64,000 nt of DNA from Streptomyces scabiei 87.22 (GCF_000091305.1 NC_013929.1:434001-498000); one strand, 5' to 3'. Positions 51,943-60,408 are shown, numbered from the stretch's first letter. Program-made: numbers and translations. Notes: generated by a model not told the origin, from the sequence alone.

Positions 51943-53655
51943 ATGAAACTCGGCGGAGACCTGCGGGTTGGTCCGGTGTGGCGTGGCCTCGCACCCGGCC
52001 TCGTCGCCCTCCTCGGCTACCGGCGGGCCTGGCTCAAGGGCGATCTGATCGCCGGGGCGACCGTGGCGGCGTACCTTGTTCCGCAGGTCATGGCGTACGC
52101 CGGGGTGGCGGGGCTGCCGCCGGTCGCGGGGCTGTGGGCGATCCTGCCCGCGCTGGCGCTGTACGCGGTGTTCGGTTCCTCGCGGCTGCTGTCGATCGGC
52201 CCCGAGTCCACGACCGCCCTGATGACGGCCACGGTGGTCGCCCCGCTCGCCGCCGGTGACCCCGGGCGGTACGCCGTGCTGGCCGCCACCCTCGCGATGA
52301 CGGTCGGACTGCTGTGCCTGCTGGCGCGGGCGGTGCGCCTGGGATTCCTCGCGGACCTGCTCTCCCGGCCGGTGCTCATCGGCTATCTGGCGGGAGTCGC
52401 GCTGATCATGACGGTGGATCAGCTGCCCAAGCTCACCGGGGTGGACACCACCGGCTCGGCGTTCTTCGCCCAGCTGTGGTCCTTCCTCACCGACCTGGGC
52501 GAGGCCGACGTGCCGACGGTCCTGTTCTCGGCGGCCATACTCGTGCTCCTCTTCTCGGTGGCGCGCTTTCGCGCGGTGCCCGGGCCGCTGCTGGCCGTCG
52601 TCCTCGGCACGGCGGCCGTGGTGGTGCTGAACCTCGACGGCCGGTACGGTCTCGCGGTGATCGGCGAGGTGCCCTCGGGGCTGCCGGGCCTCGCGGCACC
52701 GGACCTCGGCGCGCTGCCCGAGCTGGTCCTGCCCGCGCTGGGCGTGCTGCTGGTGGCCTACACCGACTGCATCCTGACCGCCCGGGCGTTCGACGGCCCG
52801 CGAGGCGAGGGCCCTGCCCTGGACGCCAACCAGGAGTTCCTCGCCCTCGGCGCGGTCAACCTGGGCGCGGGCGCGGTGCACGGGTTCCCGGTGAGCAGCA
52901 GCGCCAGCCGGACCGCGCTGGCCTCCTCGGCGGGCGCCGGCAGCCAGGCGTACTCCCTGGTCGCGGGTGCCGCCGTCCTCGCCGTCCTGCTCCTGCTCAG
53001 CCCGCTGCTCACCCGCACGCCCGCCGCGGTGCTCGGCGCGCTCGTCGTCTACGCCGCCGTCCGCATGGTCGACCTCGCGGGATTCCGCCGGCTGGCCGCG
53101 TTCCGCCGCCGCGAACTGCTGCTCGCCCTGGGCTGCCTGGCCGGTGTGCTGGCCCTGGACATCCTGTACGGCGTGCTGGTCGCGGTGGGCCTGTCGGTGG
53201 CCGAGCTGCTGACGCGGGTGGCCCGGCCGCACGACGCCGTCCAGGGGCTGGTGCCGGGGCTGGCGGGCATGCACGACGTGGACGACCATCCGACGGCCCG
53301 CACGATCCCCGGTCTGCTGGTCTACCGCTACGACTCCCCGCTGTTCTTCGCCAACGCCGAGGACTTCCTGCGGCGCGCCCTGGCCGCCGTCGACGACCAG
53401 ACCGACGAGGTCCACTGGTTCGTCCTCAACACCGAGGCGAACGTGGAGGTCGACATCACCGCCCTGGACGCCGTCGACGAACTGCGCCGTGAACTGGGCC
53501 GCCGCGGCATCGTGTTCGCCCTCGCCCGCGTCAAGCAGGACCTGCTGGACGACCTGAAGGCGTACGGCCTCCTGGACTCGGTCGGTACGGAGCACATCTT
53601 CCCGACGCTGCCGACGGCGGTGGCCGCGTACCGCGACCGGAACCCTGACCAGTAG
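51943..53655 (+). CDS. SulP family anion transporter with STAS domain
   Basis: A 570-residue inner-membrane transporter. The SulP start GYRRAWLKGDLIAGATVAAY and LVPQVMAYAGVAGLPPVAGL are clear, with about 11-12 helices following. The signature region SIGPESTTALMTATVVAPLA and GFPVSSSASRTALASSAGAG lie in the core. The C-terminal STAS domain (about 455-565) includes LLVYRYDSPLFFANAEDF and VEVDITALDAVDELRREL. SulP proteins carry sulfate, bicarbonate or dicarboxylates; the substrate is not determinable here. ATG 51943 has GGAGAAGGG upstream. Confidence 0.93.
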   Translation: MKLGGDLRVGPVWRGLAPGLVALLGYRRAWLKGDLIAGATVAAYLVPQVMAYAGVAGLPPVAGLWAILPALALYAVFGSSRLLSIGPESTTALMTATVVAPLAAGDPGRYAVLAATLAMTVGLLCLLARAVRLGFLADLLSRPVLIGYLAGVALIMTVDQLPKLTGVDTTGSAFFAQLWSFLTDLGEADVPTVLFSAAILVLLFSVARFRAVPGPLLAVVLGTAAVVVLNLDGRYGLAVIGEVPSGLPGLAAPDLGALPELVLPALGVLLVAYTDCILTARAFDGPRGEGPALDANQEFLALGAVNLGAGAVHGFPVSSSASRTALASSAGAGSQAYSLVAGAAVLAVLLLLSPLLTRTPAAVLGALVVYAAVRMVDLAGFRRLAAFRRRELLLALGCLAGVLALDILYGVLVAVGLSVAELLTRVARPHDAVQGLVPGLAGMHDVDDHPTARTIPGLLVYRYDSPLFFANAEDFLRRALAAVDDQTDEVHWFVLNTEANVEVDITALDAVDELRRELGRRGIVFALARVKQDLLDDLKAYGLLDSVGTEHIFPTLPTAVAAYRDRNPDQ

Positions 53656-53746
53656 GCGGAGGTGCGGGCCGACGCGGGCGAGGGGCCCGAAACCGTCGCA
53701 CCGTGGGCCGGGCGGTTCCTCCGGCGTGCCGACCGGCCCGCGCGAG

Positions 53747-53760
53747 GGGCCGGACGGCCC
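53747..53760. promoter_or_regulatory. Perfect 14-bp palindrome upstream of cNMP-binding gene
   Basis: GGGCCGGACGGCCC, 68 bp upstream of the ATG at 53829. Its 12 fixed positions equal those of the sites at 37154, 45016 and 51666. Confidence 0.6.
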
Positions 53761-53828
53761 ATGGCGGCGGGGAGCGGCGGGGCACAGGCTGGGCACGGCA
53801 GTTCCGGTAGACCGCCTGGAGGCGCGCC

Positions 53829-54293
53829 ATGATCACCACACCCACGCCCAGCATGCTGCGGGCGCTGCCCGCCGAGGATCGGCAGCGGCTGATGCGCGTC
53901 GCCCGTGAGGTGGCGTTCACGCAAGGGGAGCGGCTGTTCGAGGAGGGAAGCCGTGCCGACCGCTTCTGGATCGTCCGCACGGGCACGGTCGACCTCGACA
54001 TGCGGGTGCCGGGCCGTCGGCCGGCCGTCATCGAGTCGCTCCGGCACAACGAACTCGTCGGCTGGTCCTGGCTGTTCAGCCCGCACGTGTGGCATCTGGG
54101 CGCCGAGGCGACGACGCCGGTGCGGGCGTACGAGTTCGACGCCACGGCCGTCCGTCTGATGTGCCAGGAGGACCCGGCCATGGGCCGCGCCGTCGGCCTG
54201 TGGGTCGGTGAGGTGCTGGCCCACCGCCTCCAGGCCGCACGGACACGGCTGCTGGACCTGTACGCCCCCTACGGCGGCGGTGGTGCCCGCTGA
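53829..54293 (+). CDS. Cyclic-nucleotide-binding-domain protein without HTH
   Basis: A 154-residue Crp-type effector domain alone: AREVAFTQGERLFEEGSRAD, RFWIVRTGTVDLDMRVPG, and LVGWSWLFSPHVWHLGAEAT. The segment where cAMP-binding Crp has G-E-x-A-L reads VGWSWLF, so ligand binding is doubtful or different. The C-terminal HTH is absent; the protein ends shortly after a single long helix. Such proteins often accompany universal stress proteins in actinobacteria. A perfect 14-bp palindrome lies upstream. Confidence 0.88.
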   Translation: MITTPTPSMLRALPAEDRQRLMRVAREVAFTQGERLFEEGSRADRFWIVRTGTVDLDMRVPGRRPAVIESLRHNELVGWSWLFSPHVWHLGAEATTPVRAYEFDATAVRLMCQEDPAMGRAVGLWVGEVLAHRLQAARTRLLDLYAPYGGGGAR

Positions 54294-54423
54294 GACCGGC
54301 TCGAAGCGAAAGCGTGGCTCGTCCGCCTGCGCCGTCCCCTCCCGTCCCGGTGCAAAGACCCCACCGGGTAAATACGCCAAGTGCGGGGAAGCATGCCAGA
54401 GTCGGCGACCGCTTGGAGGGGGC

Positions 54424-54990
54424 GTGCACATCGCGGCCGGATTCTGGGACGGCAGTGGATCGGCGCTCCTCGGCTCGATGCTCTCGGGCGCTCTCGCGGT
54501 GGGGACCTTTTACGGCACCCGCCGGCACGAGCGGAACGTCGCACGGGAACAGCTCGCCTACGAGGCCGCCGAGGCGATCGGCCACGCGCTGCTGGTCCTG
54601 GAGGACGCCCTGAGACCTCATCCCTGGGAGACTCCCCGAGGAGACTGGCGGGCGCTGTGGCAGTCGGCCGGAGCCTTCGGCCACATCTGCATCGTGAGGA
54701 TCTCCGCGCTGACCGAGCCCCCGATATTCCACGCGGTGAAAGACTTCTACAACCTGCTGCACGAGGCCCTGCGGATCATGCGGGACCAGGATCAGAACCA
54801 ACAGGGCCCCGCAGCGAGCGTGAACGTGGACGTCATGCTCCTGGACGTGGTCCAGTACTTGCAGGCGGTACTGAACGCCCTCCTGGACTGGCGAAACAAG
54901 GAAGCGGCCCGCCGACCACCCGTGCCGGACTACCCCTGGCGCGGTCTCCTGCCTGCAGGGCCGCCACGCATGGTCTACCCCGACCCCTGA
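54424..54990 (+). CDS. Hypothetical membrane-anchored protein
   Basis: A 188-residue protein. The GTG at 54424 follows GGAGGGG. One N-terminal hydrophobic helix (ALLGSMLSGALAVGTFYGTR) is followed by a basic stop-transfer and a helical cytoplasmic domain (AREQLAYEAAEAIGHALLVL, FYNLLHEALRIMRDQDQNQQ). I recognise no family. Codon bias is normal. It lies after the cNMP-binding gene on the same strand, but the 130-bp gap suggests its own promoter. Confidence 0.7.
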   Translation: MHIAAGFWDGSGSALLGSMLSGALAVGTFYGTRRHERNVAREQLAYEAAEAIGHALLVLEDALRPHPWETPRGDWRALWQSAGAFGHICIVRISALTEPPIFHAVKDFYNLLHEALRIMRDQDQNQQGPAASVNVDVMLLDVVQYLQAVLNALLDWRNKEAARRPPVPDYPWRGLLPAGPPRMVYPDP

Positions 54991-55003
54991 ACGCAGGACA
55001 CGG

Positions 55004-55291
55004 TCACGGCACCTCGGGGGCGCGTCCCGGTGGGGTCTCGGTGGCCTGGGGCGGGCGGCGGACGAGTACGGTCAGGCCGATGGCGATCCAGGCCGTGTTG
55101 AGCAGGGCGGAGGGCCATGCCTGGTGGTAGCCGGAGTTGACGGTCAGCGCCGTGGCGCCGAAGAGGTTCAGCAGCTGGAACGCGCGGCCGCCGCCGGCGA
55201 TCCGCTCGGTCGAGGCCATCGCGTACGCGGCCAGGAGCAGCCCGGCCCCGCACCAGCCAGCGGCGGTGATGACCGTCTCGGCGGTCGTCAC
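55004..55291 (-). CDS. Small integral membrane protein (CBU_0592-like)
   Basis: A 95-residue protein with three hydrophobic helices: VITAAGWCGAGLLLAAYAMA, AFQLLNLFGATALTVNSGYH, and LLNTAWIAIGLTVLVRRPP. The LLNLFGA...N pattern is typical of small CBU_0592-type membrane proteins of unknown function. GTG start at 55291. It is convergent with the preceding hypothetical gene, 13 bp apart. Confidence 0.8.
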   Translation of the reverse strand: MTTAETVITAAGWCGAGLLLAAYAMASTERIAGGGRAFQLLNLFGATALTVNSGYHQAWPSALLNTAWIAIGLTVLVRRPPQATETPPGRAPEVP

Positions 55292-55426
55292 GGCGGGGGC
55301 GCGAGGTCGATGACGGCCCGGGCCCGGCCCGTGTCGTCGTTCTCGTCGTTGTCGTTCACGGCTCGATCATCCGTGCAGTGCAGCTGTACGACAAGCGAGT
55401 CTTTCTGAAGTGAGACTACAGTCCGG

Positions 55427-55840
55427 CTAAACGTGCGCGGCGTCGTATCGGGCGCGTGCCGTCAGCAGTTCGGCCTCGTGGGCGACGGCCCATTGCCCCA
55501 TCGTGACCAGGAGTTCTCGCAGTGAACGCCCCAGGTCGGTCAGCGCGTACTCGGCCCGTGGAGGTGTCTCGTCGTGAAGGGTCCGGCTGATGAGTCCTTC
55601 ACGTTCCAGTGACCGCAGCGTGCGCACCAGCATGCGGCGGCTGAGGCCCTCCACCGACCGGTCGAGCTCGTTGAAGCCGTGACTGCGCTCCGCCAGCAAC
55701 GACAGCAACACCGGGCTCCATTTGTCACCGATCCGGCGCAGCAGCGCCGTAGCCGGACACCTCTCGTGATCATCGACCGTGACCGGCACGGCGACACCGG
55801 CGAAGGGCCGGTCCGCCGCAGCTTCGTGGAGGGGTGACAT
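55427..55840 (-). CDS. HxlR family transcriptional regulator
   Basis: A 137-residue winged-helix regulator: CPATALLRRIGDKWSPVLLS, RSHGFNELDRSVEGLSRRML, and RTLRSLEREGLISRTLHDE followed by YALTDLGRSLRELLVTMGQW. The single cysteine just before the first helix is conserved in HxlR/YodB-type sensors of quinones and electrophiles. The ATG at 55840 is divergent from an NmrA-type reductase gene. HxlR-NmrA/quinone reductase pairs are common, the regulator repressing the reductase until electrophile stress. Confidence 0.9.
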   Translation of the reverse strand: MSPLHEAAADRPFAGVAVPVTVDDHERCPATALLRRIGDKWSPVLLSLLAERSHGFNELDRSVEGLSRRMLVRTLRSLEREGLISRTLHDETPPRAEYALTDLGRSLRELLVTMGQWAVAHEAELLTARARYDAAHV

Positions 55841-55870
55841 CAATGTGCCTTCTGACGAGACCGATGCGCC

Positions 55871-56776
55871 ATGACCGATCCTCAGGCTACACACACGACA
55901 GAGGAGCCTCTCTTGATCGCAGTCAGCGGAGCCTCGGGGAATCTGGGCAGCTCGACCGTCCGTCACCTCGTCCGACGCACCGACGCCGGCCGCGTCCTGG
56001 CGTTGTCCCGCACCCCGGACAGGTGCGCCGACCTGGGCGTGCGCACGCGCCATGCCGACTTCGACGAACCGGACGCGCTGGCCCGGGCCCTCGACGGCGT
56101 GGAACGGCTGCTGATCGTCAGCATCGGTACGGACGACCGGCTGCCCAAGCACGTCCGAGCGATCGACGCCGCCGTGAAGGCGGGCGTGGGCCACGTCGTG
56201 TTCACCTCCCTCACGCGCGCCGGCGACCCGGGCCACCCCAATCCTCTCGTCCCCGACTACGGGGCCACCGAACGGCTGCTGGTGGAATCCGGGCTGCCGT
56301 TCACGGTGCTGCGCTTCAACGTGTGGGCCGAGATGCTGAACCTGGTCGGGGTGGCCCCTCGGGCGGTGGCCACCGGAGTCCTGCCCAGCAACAGCCGGGA
56401 CGGACGCATCGGCCACCTCACCCGCGACGACAGCGCCGCGGCGGCCGCCGCCGTCCTGGCCGAGGGCGGCAGCCGGGGAGAGATCCTCGAGGTCACCGGG
56501 CCGCAGGCCGTGACCGACGCCGACATCGCCGCCGCGCTGTCCGAGGCCACCGGCCGCCCCGTACGCCACGAGGAGGTACCCGACGCGGCACACCCCCAGC
56601 GGCTCATGGACCAGGGGTTCCCCGAACACTTCGCCCACGCGTGGAGTGCCGCCGGCAGGGCAAAGCGCGACGGCTGGTACGACATGACCACGCACGCCGT
56701 CCAACGGCTCACCGGTCGGCCGGCCACCCCCGTCGTCGACTACTTCGCGGCGCACCGCGCCGAGTTGATCGGCTGA
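55871..56776 (+). CDS. NmrA/QOR2-type NAD(P)-binding oxidoreductase
   Basis: A 301-residue atypical short-chain dehydrogenase: LIAVSGASGNLGSSTVRHLV is the NAD(P) motif, then VLALSRTPDR, VGHVVFTSLTRAG, FTVLRFNVWAEML, and ILEVTGPQAVTDADIAAALS. It resembles quinone oxidoreductase 2 (YtfG). ATG 55871 gives 301 residues, but a TTG at 55913 with GAGGAG 7 nt upstream starts directly at LIAVSGASG and may be the true start. That would lengthen the divergent promoter gap from 30 to 72 bp, which is more plausible. Confidence 0.88.
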   Translation: MTDPQATHTTEEPLLIAVSGASGNLGSSTVRHLVRRTDAGRVLALSRTPDRCADLGVRTRHADFDEPDALARALDGVERLLIVSIGTDDRLPKHVRAIDAAVKAGVGHVVFTSLTRAGDPGHPNPLVPDYGATERLLVESGLPFTVLRFNVWAEMLNLVGVAPRAVATGVLPSNSRDGRIGHLTRDDSAAAAAAVLAEGGSRGEILEVTGPQAVTDADIAAALSEATGRPVRHEEVPDAAHPQRLMDQGFPEHFAHAWSAAGRAKRDGWYDMTTHAVQRLTGRPATPVVDYFAAHRAELIG

Positions 56777-56862
56777 TCCTGCACACGCGCGGACGAGCAG
56801 CGGACGAACGGTGAGCGACGCACCGGGTCCTCGCGCGCTGCTGTGACCGGGGGGTGGGGACG

Positions 56863-57237
56863 TCAGACCATGCCCGTGACCGTCACGGTGACGACGGGCG
56901 TGGGGTGCGCGGGCTGCAGGGCGTCCAGGTGGCGTTCGACACCGTCACGGACGGCGCGGGCCACCTCGACGGTCCTGGCCTGCCGCAGCACGACGACGTG
57001 GATCTCCACGTGCCAGGGGCCGTCGGCCTCGGGCCGGGTCATGCGTACCCCGGCCGGGGGCACGCTCCCGGTGTCCGGCGCGGGCCTCCCGGCGTCCGGC
57101 GCGGACGAGGAGAGCGCGGAGCGCAGCCGGTCGGCCAGCCCCGGCCGGAGGAAGGCCACCCCCGGCACACTCTCCACGGTCGCCGCGACCTTCGCCGCGA
57201 GTGTCGTGCGAGCACCGCTCGCGAAGGGCGCGGTCAT
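56863..57237 (-). CDS. Asp23/Gls24-related small protein
   Basis: A 124-residue protein: GARTTLAAKVAATVESVPGV, a Pro-rich middle, then EIHVVVLRQARTVEVARAVR with DGVERHLDAL and TVTVTGMV. The alternating beta pattern with VPGV resembles the Asp23 (alkaline shock/Gls24) domain, though shorter and diverged. Its ATG overlaps the stop of the upstream gene (ATGA), making it the third gene of the sigma-factor operon. Confidence 0.75.
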   Translation of the reverse strand: MTAPFASGARTTLAAKVAATVESVPGVAFLRPGLADRLRSALSSSAPDAGRPAPDTGSVPPAGVRMTRPEADGPWHVEIHVVVLRQARTVEVARAVRDGVERHLDALQPAHPTPVVTVTVTGMV

Positions 57238-57863
57238 GGCGTACGGCCTTCCTGGCCGCCGTCGGCCGAGAGGTGGTCGAGGTCGGTGACACGGATGTCC
57301 ACGGCCCCGACGGCCAGGCCCAGTTCCAGGTCCGCGGCCTCCCGCACCCGTTCCCGTACGCGCGCGGTGAGCGGGGGCAGCGGGACGCCGACCGGGGCGT
57401 GGATGTCGAGCCGGACCCCGACCGCGCCGGCGTCGTCGTCCGCACCGCGTTCGAGGAGGCGGCAGGAGCCGGCCCGGACCCCCGGTACCGTCTCCGCGGC
57501 GGCGCGCAGGGTGCGGGCCGCGACCGTCTCCATGATCCACAGGTCTTCGCCGGGATCGCCGAGCGGGACGGGACGGCCCGGACGCAGTTCGAGACGGACG
57601 ACGTCCATGATCCGGCGGGTCAGCGACTCGGTGTCGTCGGCGGAGGGGGCGGCCGTCTCCGCGTCCAGGTCCCGCACCGCGGACTCCAGCCGGTCCAGTC
57701 CGGACACGGCCTGTCCGCAGTGCGGACAGGCCCGCAGGTGGGTGTCGTCGACCTGCTGCTCCCAGTCGTTCCACACCCGCGACAACAGCCGTCCGCACGG
57801 CAGGAGTTCGTCGTCGTCACCATGGGGGGACGCGCTGGGTCGTGGGTCGGTGCGGTCGGTCAT
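57234..57863 (-). CDS. Asp23-domain protein with zinc anti-sigma-like N-terminus
   Basis: A 209-residue protein coupled to the ECF sigma gene by ATGA. Residues 20-60 read LPCGRLLSRVWNDWEQQVDD then THLRACPHCGQAVSGLDRLE: C23, and H42-x3-C46-x2-C49, the ligand pattern of zinc-binding anti-sigma (ZAS) factors such as RsrA. Residues 85-200 form an Asp23/Gls24-type domain (MDVVRLELRPGRPVPLGD, AAETVPGVRAGSCRLLE, VGVRLDIHAPVGVPLPPLTA, REAADLELGLAVGAVDIRV). No transmembrane segment is present. Position and motif suggest it inhibits the ECF sigma factor and couples it to the Asp23 membrane-associated complex encoded divergently. This is inference. Confidence 0.82.
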   Translation of the reverse strand: MTDRTDPRPSASPHGDDDELLPCGRLLSRVWNDWEQQVDDTHLRACPHCGQAVSGLDRLESAVRDLDAETAAPSADDTESLTRRIMDVVRLELRPGRPVPLGDPGEDLWIMETVAARTLRAAAETVPGVRAGSCRLLERGADDDAGAVGVRLDIHAPVGVPLPPLTARVRERVREAADLELGLAVGAVDIRVTDLDHLSADGGQEGRTP

Positions 57864-58444
57864 CGCCAGGCCCCCAATGCTTGTGTCAGACAACGGCGGG
57901 CACGGAACACCCGGGCCCGGACGGCCTCCTGACTGATGCCGACCGCCTCCGCGACGAACTCGTAGGACCGCCCGTCCAGTTCCCGCAGTATCCAGCAGGC
58001 ACGCTGCTCGGCCGAGAGCAGGTCGAGGGCCTCCCGCAGCTCACGGACCGCGTCCCGGCCCTCGGTGATCCGGGCCGGGGACGTGGTGTGCTCGGCCGCG
58101 GGGAGGTCGCCGGCCGCCTCCAGCGGGGCCGCGGGTCTCCTGGCCCGCAGCACGTTCAGACAGCGGTTGGTGACGATCCGGTACATCCAGGTGCCGAACG
58201 ACGAGCGCCCCTGGAACTCCGGCAGCCGCCGCCAGGCGCTGATGAAGGCGTCCTGCACGGCGTCCTCGGCCTCGGTCCGGGTGCCGAGCAGACGCGTCGC
58301 GAGCTGGGTCAGCATCGGCGCGTGCCTCCGTACGAGTACGGCGAACGCCTCCTCGTCCCCCTCCGCCGCACGGACCACCAGCAGGGTGTCGTCCGTGTCG
58401 GCCGGGGTGTCCGGTGGTGCGCTCGGTGTGCGGGCCCCCGCCAC
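57860..58444 (-). CDS. ECF sigma-70 factor
   Basis: A 194-residue ECF sigma factor. Region 2 is FAVLVRRHAPMLTQLATRLL, GTRTEAEDAVQDAFISAWRR and SSFGTWMYRIVTNRCLNVL. Region 4 is LDLLSAEQRACWILRELDG followed by YEFVAEAVGISQEAVRARVF. GTG 58444 is chosen because GAGAGGAG lies 7-8 nt upstream; longer in-frame starts add disordered sequence. It is first in an operon with the ZAS/Asp23 fusion and a small Asp23-like protein, and divergent from a second Asp23 operon, probably its regulon. Confidence 0.93.
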   Translation of the reverse strand: MAGARTPSAPPDTPADTDDTLLVVRAAEGDEEAFAVLVRRHAPMLTQLATRLLGTRTEAEDAVQDAFISAWRRLPEFQGRSSFGTWMYRIVTNRCLNVLRARRPAAPLEAAGDLPAAEHTTSPARITEGRDAVRELREALDLLSAEQRACWILRELDGRSYEFVAEAVGISQEAVRARVFRARRCLTQALGAWR

Positions 58445-58650
58445 TGGGCGGCTCCTCTCGTCGGTTCCACAGGGCTTGGACACCGCCGCGCCACCCCTGT
58501 TACGGAGAACACGAACCCTTCGCCGGACGCACCCCGACCGGATGCGCACCGCGGGATTTTCCGATCCCGCGTCACAGGCGCGGCCCGCCCGGGTCCAACA
58601 CGGTGAGAGCAACCGAGAACGCCTGCGCATCGAGGCGGAAAGGACGTGCC

Positions 58651-59166
58651 ATGACCACGCAGACCACGAGGGAAACGCCCGCACCCGTCGCCAGGGACCT
58701 GTCCGGCCCGCAGGGTGCTCCCCGGACCGTCACCGCCGTGTCCAGCGGCACGACGGGAGCCGACCAGCCGGCCGCCGACCGTGGCCGGACCTCCATCGCC
58801 GACGTCGTCGTCGTGAAGGTGGCCGGCATCGCCGCGCGGGAGATCCCCGGCGTGTACGACATGGGCGGCAGCCTCTCGCGCACCCTCGGAGCCGTACGCG
58901 ACCGCGTGCCCGGCGGCCGGCCCAACGTGGGGCGCGGCGTGAAGGTCGAGGTGGGCGAGCGCCGGACGGCCATCGACCTGGACCTGGTCGTCGAGTACGG
59001 CGTGCCCATCGCGGACGTGGCCCGGGACGTGCGGGAGAACGTGATCTCCGCGGTGGAACGCGTCACCGGCCTGGAGGTCGTCGAGGTGAACATCACCGTC
59101 AACGACGTCCGGCTGCCCGAGGACGAGGACGACCCCACGGCCACGACCGAGACGCGCGTGGCGTAG
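58651..59166 (+). CDS. Asp23/Gls24 family envelope stress response protein
   Basis: A 171-residue protein. After an unstructured first 45 residues comes the full Asp23 domain: GRTSIADVVVVKVAGIAARE, IPGVYDMGGSLSRTLGAVRD, VGRGVKVEVGERRTAIDLDL, VVEYGVPIADVARDVRENVI, and VTGLEVVEVNITVNDVRL. In staphylococci Asp23 is anchored at the membrane by AmaP and relates to cell-wall stress. The ATG follows GGAAAGGACG. It heads an operon with a DUF2273-like peptide and membrane proteins. Confidence 0.94.
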   Translation: MTTQTTRETPAPVARDLSGPQGAPRTVTAVSSGTTGADQPAADRGRTSIADVVVVKVAGIAAREIPGVYDMGGSLSRTLGAVRDRVPGGRPNVGRGVKVEVGERRTAIDLDLVVEYGVPIADVARDVRENVISAVERVTGLEVVEVNITVNDVRLPEDEDDPTATTETRVA

Positions 59167-59221
59167 CCGCGCCGGGGCACGGGAGAAGACGGGAGAGCAT
59201 CCGGGTGAGAGGTGGACGGGC

Positions 59222-59407
59222 ATGAGCACGGCGTTCGTAGGGATGATCGCGGGGATGGCCCTGGCGTTCGCCGGTTTCTTCGGCGGGTTCGGTGCCTTCC
59301 TGCTGGTGGCCGCGCTCGGCGGCCTGGGCTGGGCACTGGGCCGGTGGGTCGAGGCCGGGGGCGGCGTCCAGGACGTACGGGACGCGTTCGAGCGGAGCCG
59401 GCGATGA
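59222..59407 (+). CDS. DUF2273-like small membrane protein
   Basis: A 61-residue protein with two adjacent hydrophobic helices (VGMIAGMALAFAGFFGGFGA, FLLVAALGGLGWALGRWV) and a charged tail. DUF2273 proteins regularly follow Asp23 genes and are thought to help membrane attachment. It joins the next gene by an ATGA overlap. Confidence 0.88.
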   Translation: MSTAFVGMIAGMALAFAGFFGGFGAFLLVAALGGLGWALGRWVEAGGGVQDVRDAFERSRR

Positions 59408-60408
59408 CCGCCGCCGCACAGCGGGGCACGACCACCGTGTCGGAGCGGGCGGTGCGCACGATCGCCCAGCGGGCGGCCGGCGAGACGCTCCCCCGCCCGG
59501 GCGGCACCCGGAGCGTCCCGTCCGCGCGGGCGGCGGCGTCCGTGCGCGGCGGGAGGGCGGACCTGACCCTCGGGGTGACCCTGCCCTACCCGCTTCCGCT
59601 GGCCGAGACCGTCGGACACGTCCAGCGGCACGTGGTGGAGCGCACCCGGGAGCTGACGGGGCTCGACGTGCCGGCCGCGCGTCTGACCGTCACCGCGCTC
59701 ACCCCGTCGCCGCAGCCCCCGGAACCGCCGTCGCCGGAATCCGGGCCGACGGTGCGCACGCCGCGTCGCCGGTGGTCCCGGCGCCGGCTGCCGGTCGCCC
59801 TGCTGACCGCGGCCACCGCCGTGGGCAGCGGCGCACTGGCCCTCGACCTGGTGCGGGTGCATCTCGCGGACCGGGCACCCGCCGCCTGGCGCACCGCCGC
59901 CGTGCACTGGCTGTCCGGACACGGGCCCGGTGATCCGGCCGTCGTCGCCGGTGGGGCGCTGATGGGCCTGGCCGGCGTCTGGATGGTGGTCCTCGCCCTC
60001 ACCCCGGGCGGGCGTCGCCGGTCCAGCGTCCTGTCCATGGCGCCCCGCGTGGACGCGGCGATGGACCGCTCGGCGGTCGCGGCGCTGCTCAGGGATGTGC
60101 TGGGGAGCATCGAGGGTGTCGGCGCGGTACGGGTGACGGTGCGACGCCACCGGGTGGCCGTGCGGGTGGGCCTCGCCTACGGCGACCCTGGGCAGGCGCG
60201 GGCCGCCGTCACGGCCACCGCCCGACACACGCTGGCCGCCTGCCGTCTGCGTCGCGTTCCTCGACTGCGGGTGGCCGTGGTGCCGGAACCGGTTTGGCGC
60301 CCGCCCGTGCCGGACACGACGACACCACCGAACGCTCCCGGCTCTCCGGTGCCGGCGCACGGCGCCCAGCTGCCGACGACCGCTCCCGCTGCCGGAGGTG
60401 AGGGATGA
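59404..60408 (+). CDS. Asp23-operon membrane protein (DUF6286-type)
   Basis: A 334-residue protein. The N-terminal 105 residues resemble an Asp23 domain (TVSERAVRTIAQRAAGETLP, ADLTLGVTLPYPLPLAETVG, TGLDVPAARLTVTAL). Two transmembrane helices follow (LPVALLTAATAVGSGALALD; VVAGGALMGLAGVWMVVLAL), then a second AmaP-like soluble domain (SVLSMAPRVDAAMDRSAVAA, DVLGSIEGVGAVRVTVRRHR). It is coupled by ATGA to genes on both sides. It likely forms a membrane complex with the Asp23 proteins. Confidence 0.82.
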   Translation: MTAAAQRGTTTVSERAVRTIAQRAAGETLPRPGGTRSVPSARAAASVRGGRADLTLGVTLPYPLPLAETVGHVQRHVVERTRELTGLDVPAARLTVTALTPSPQPPEPPSPESGPTVRTPRRRWSRRRLPVALLTAATAVGSGALALDLVRVHLADRAPAAWRTAAVHWLSGHGPGDPAVVAGGALMGLAGVWMVVLALTPGGRRRSSVLSMAPRVDAAMDRSAVAALLRDVLGSIEGVGAVRVTVRRHRVAVRVGLAYGDPGQARAAVTATARHTLAACRLRRVPRLRVAVVPEPVWRPPVPDTTTPPNAPGSPVPAHGAQLPTTAPAAGGEG

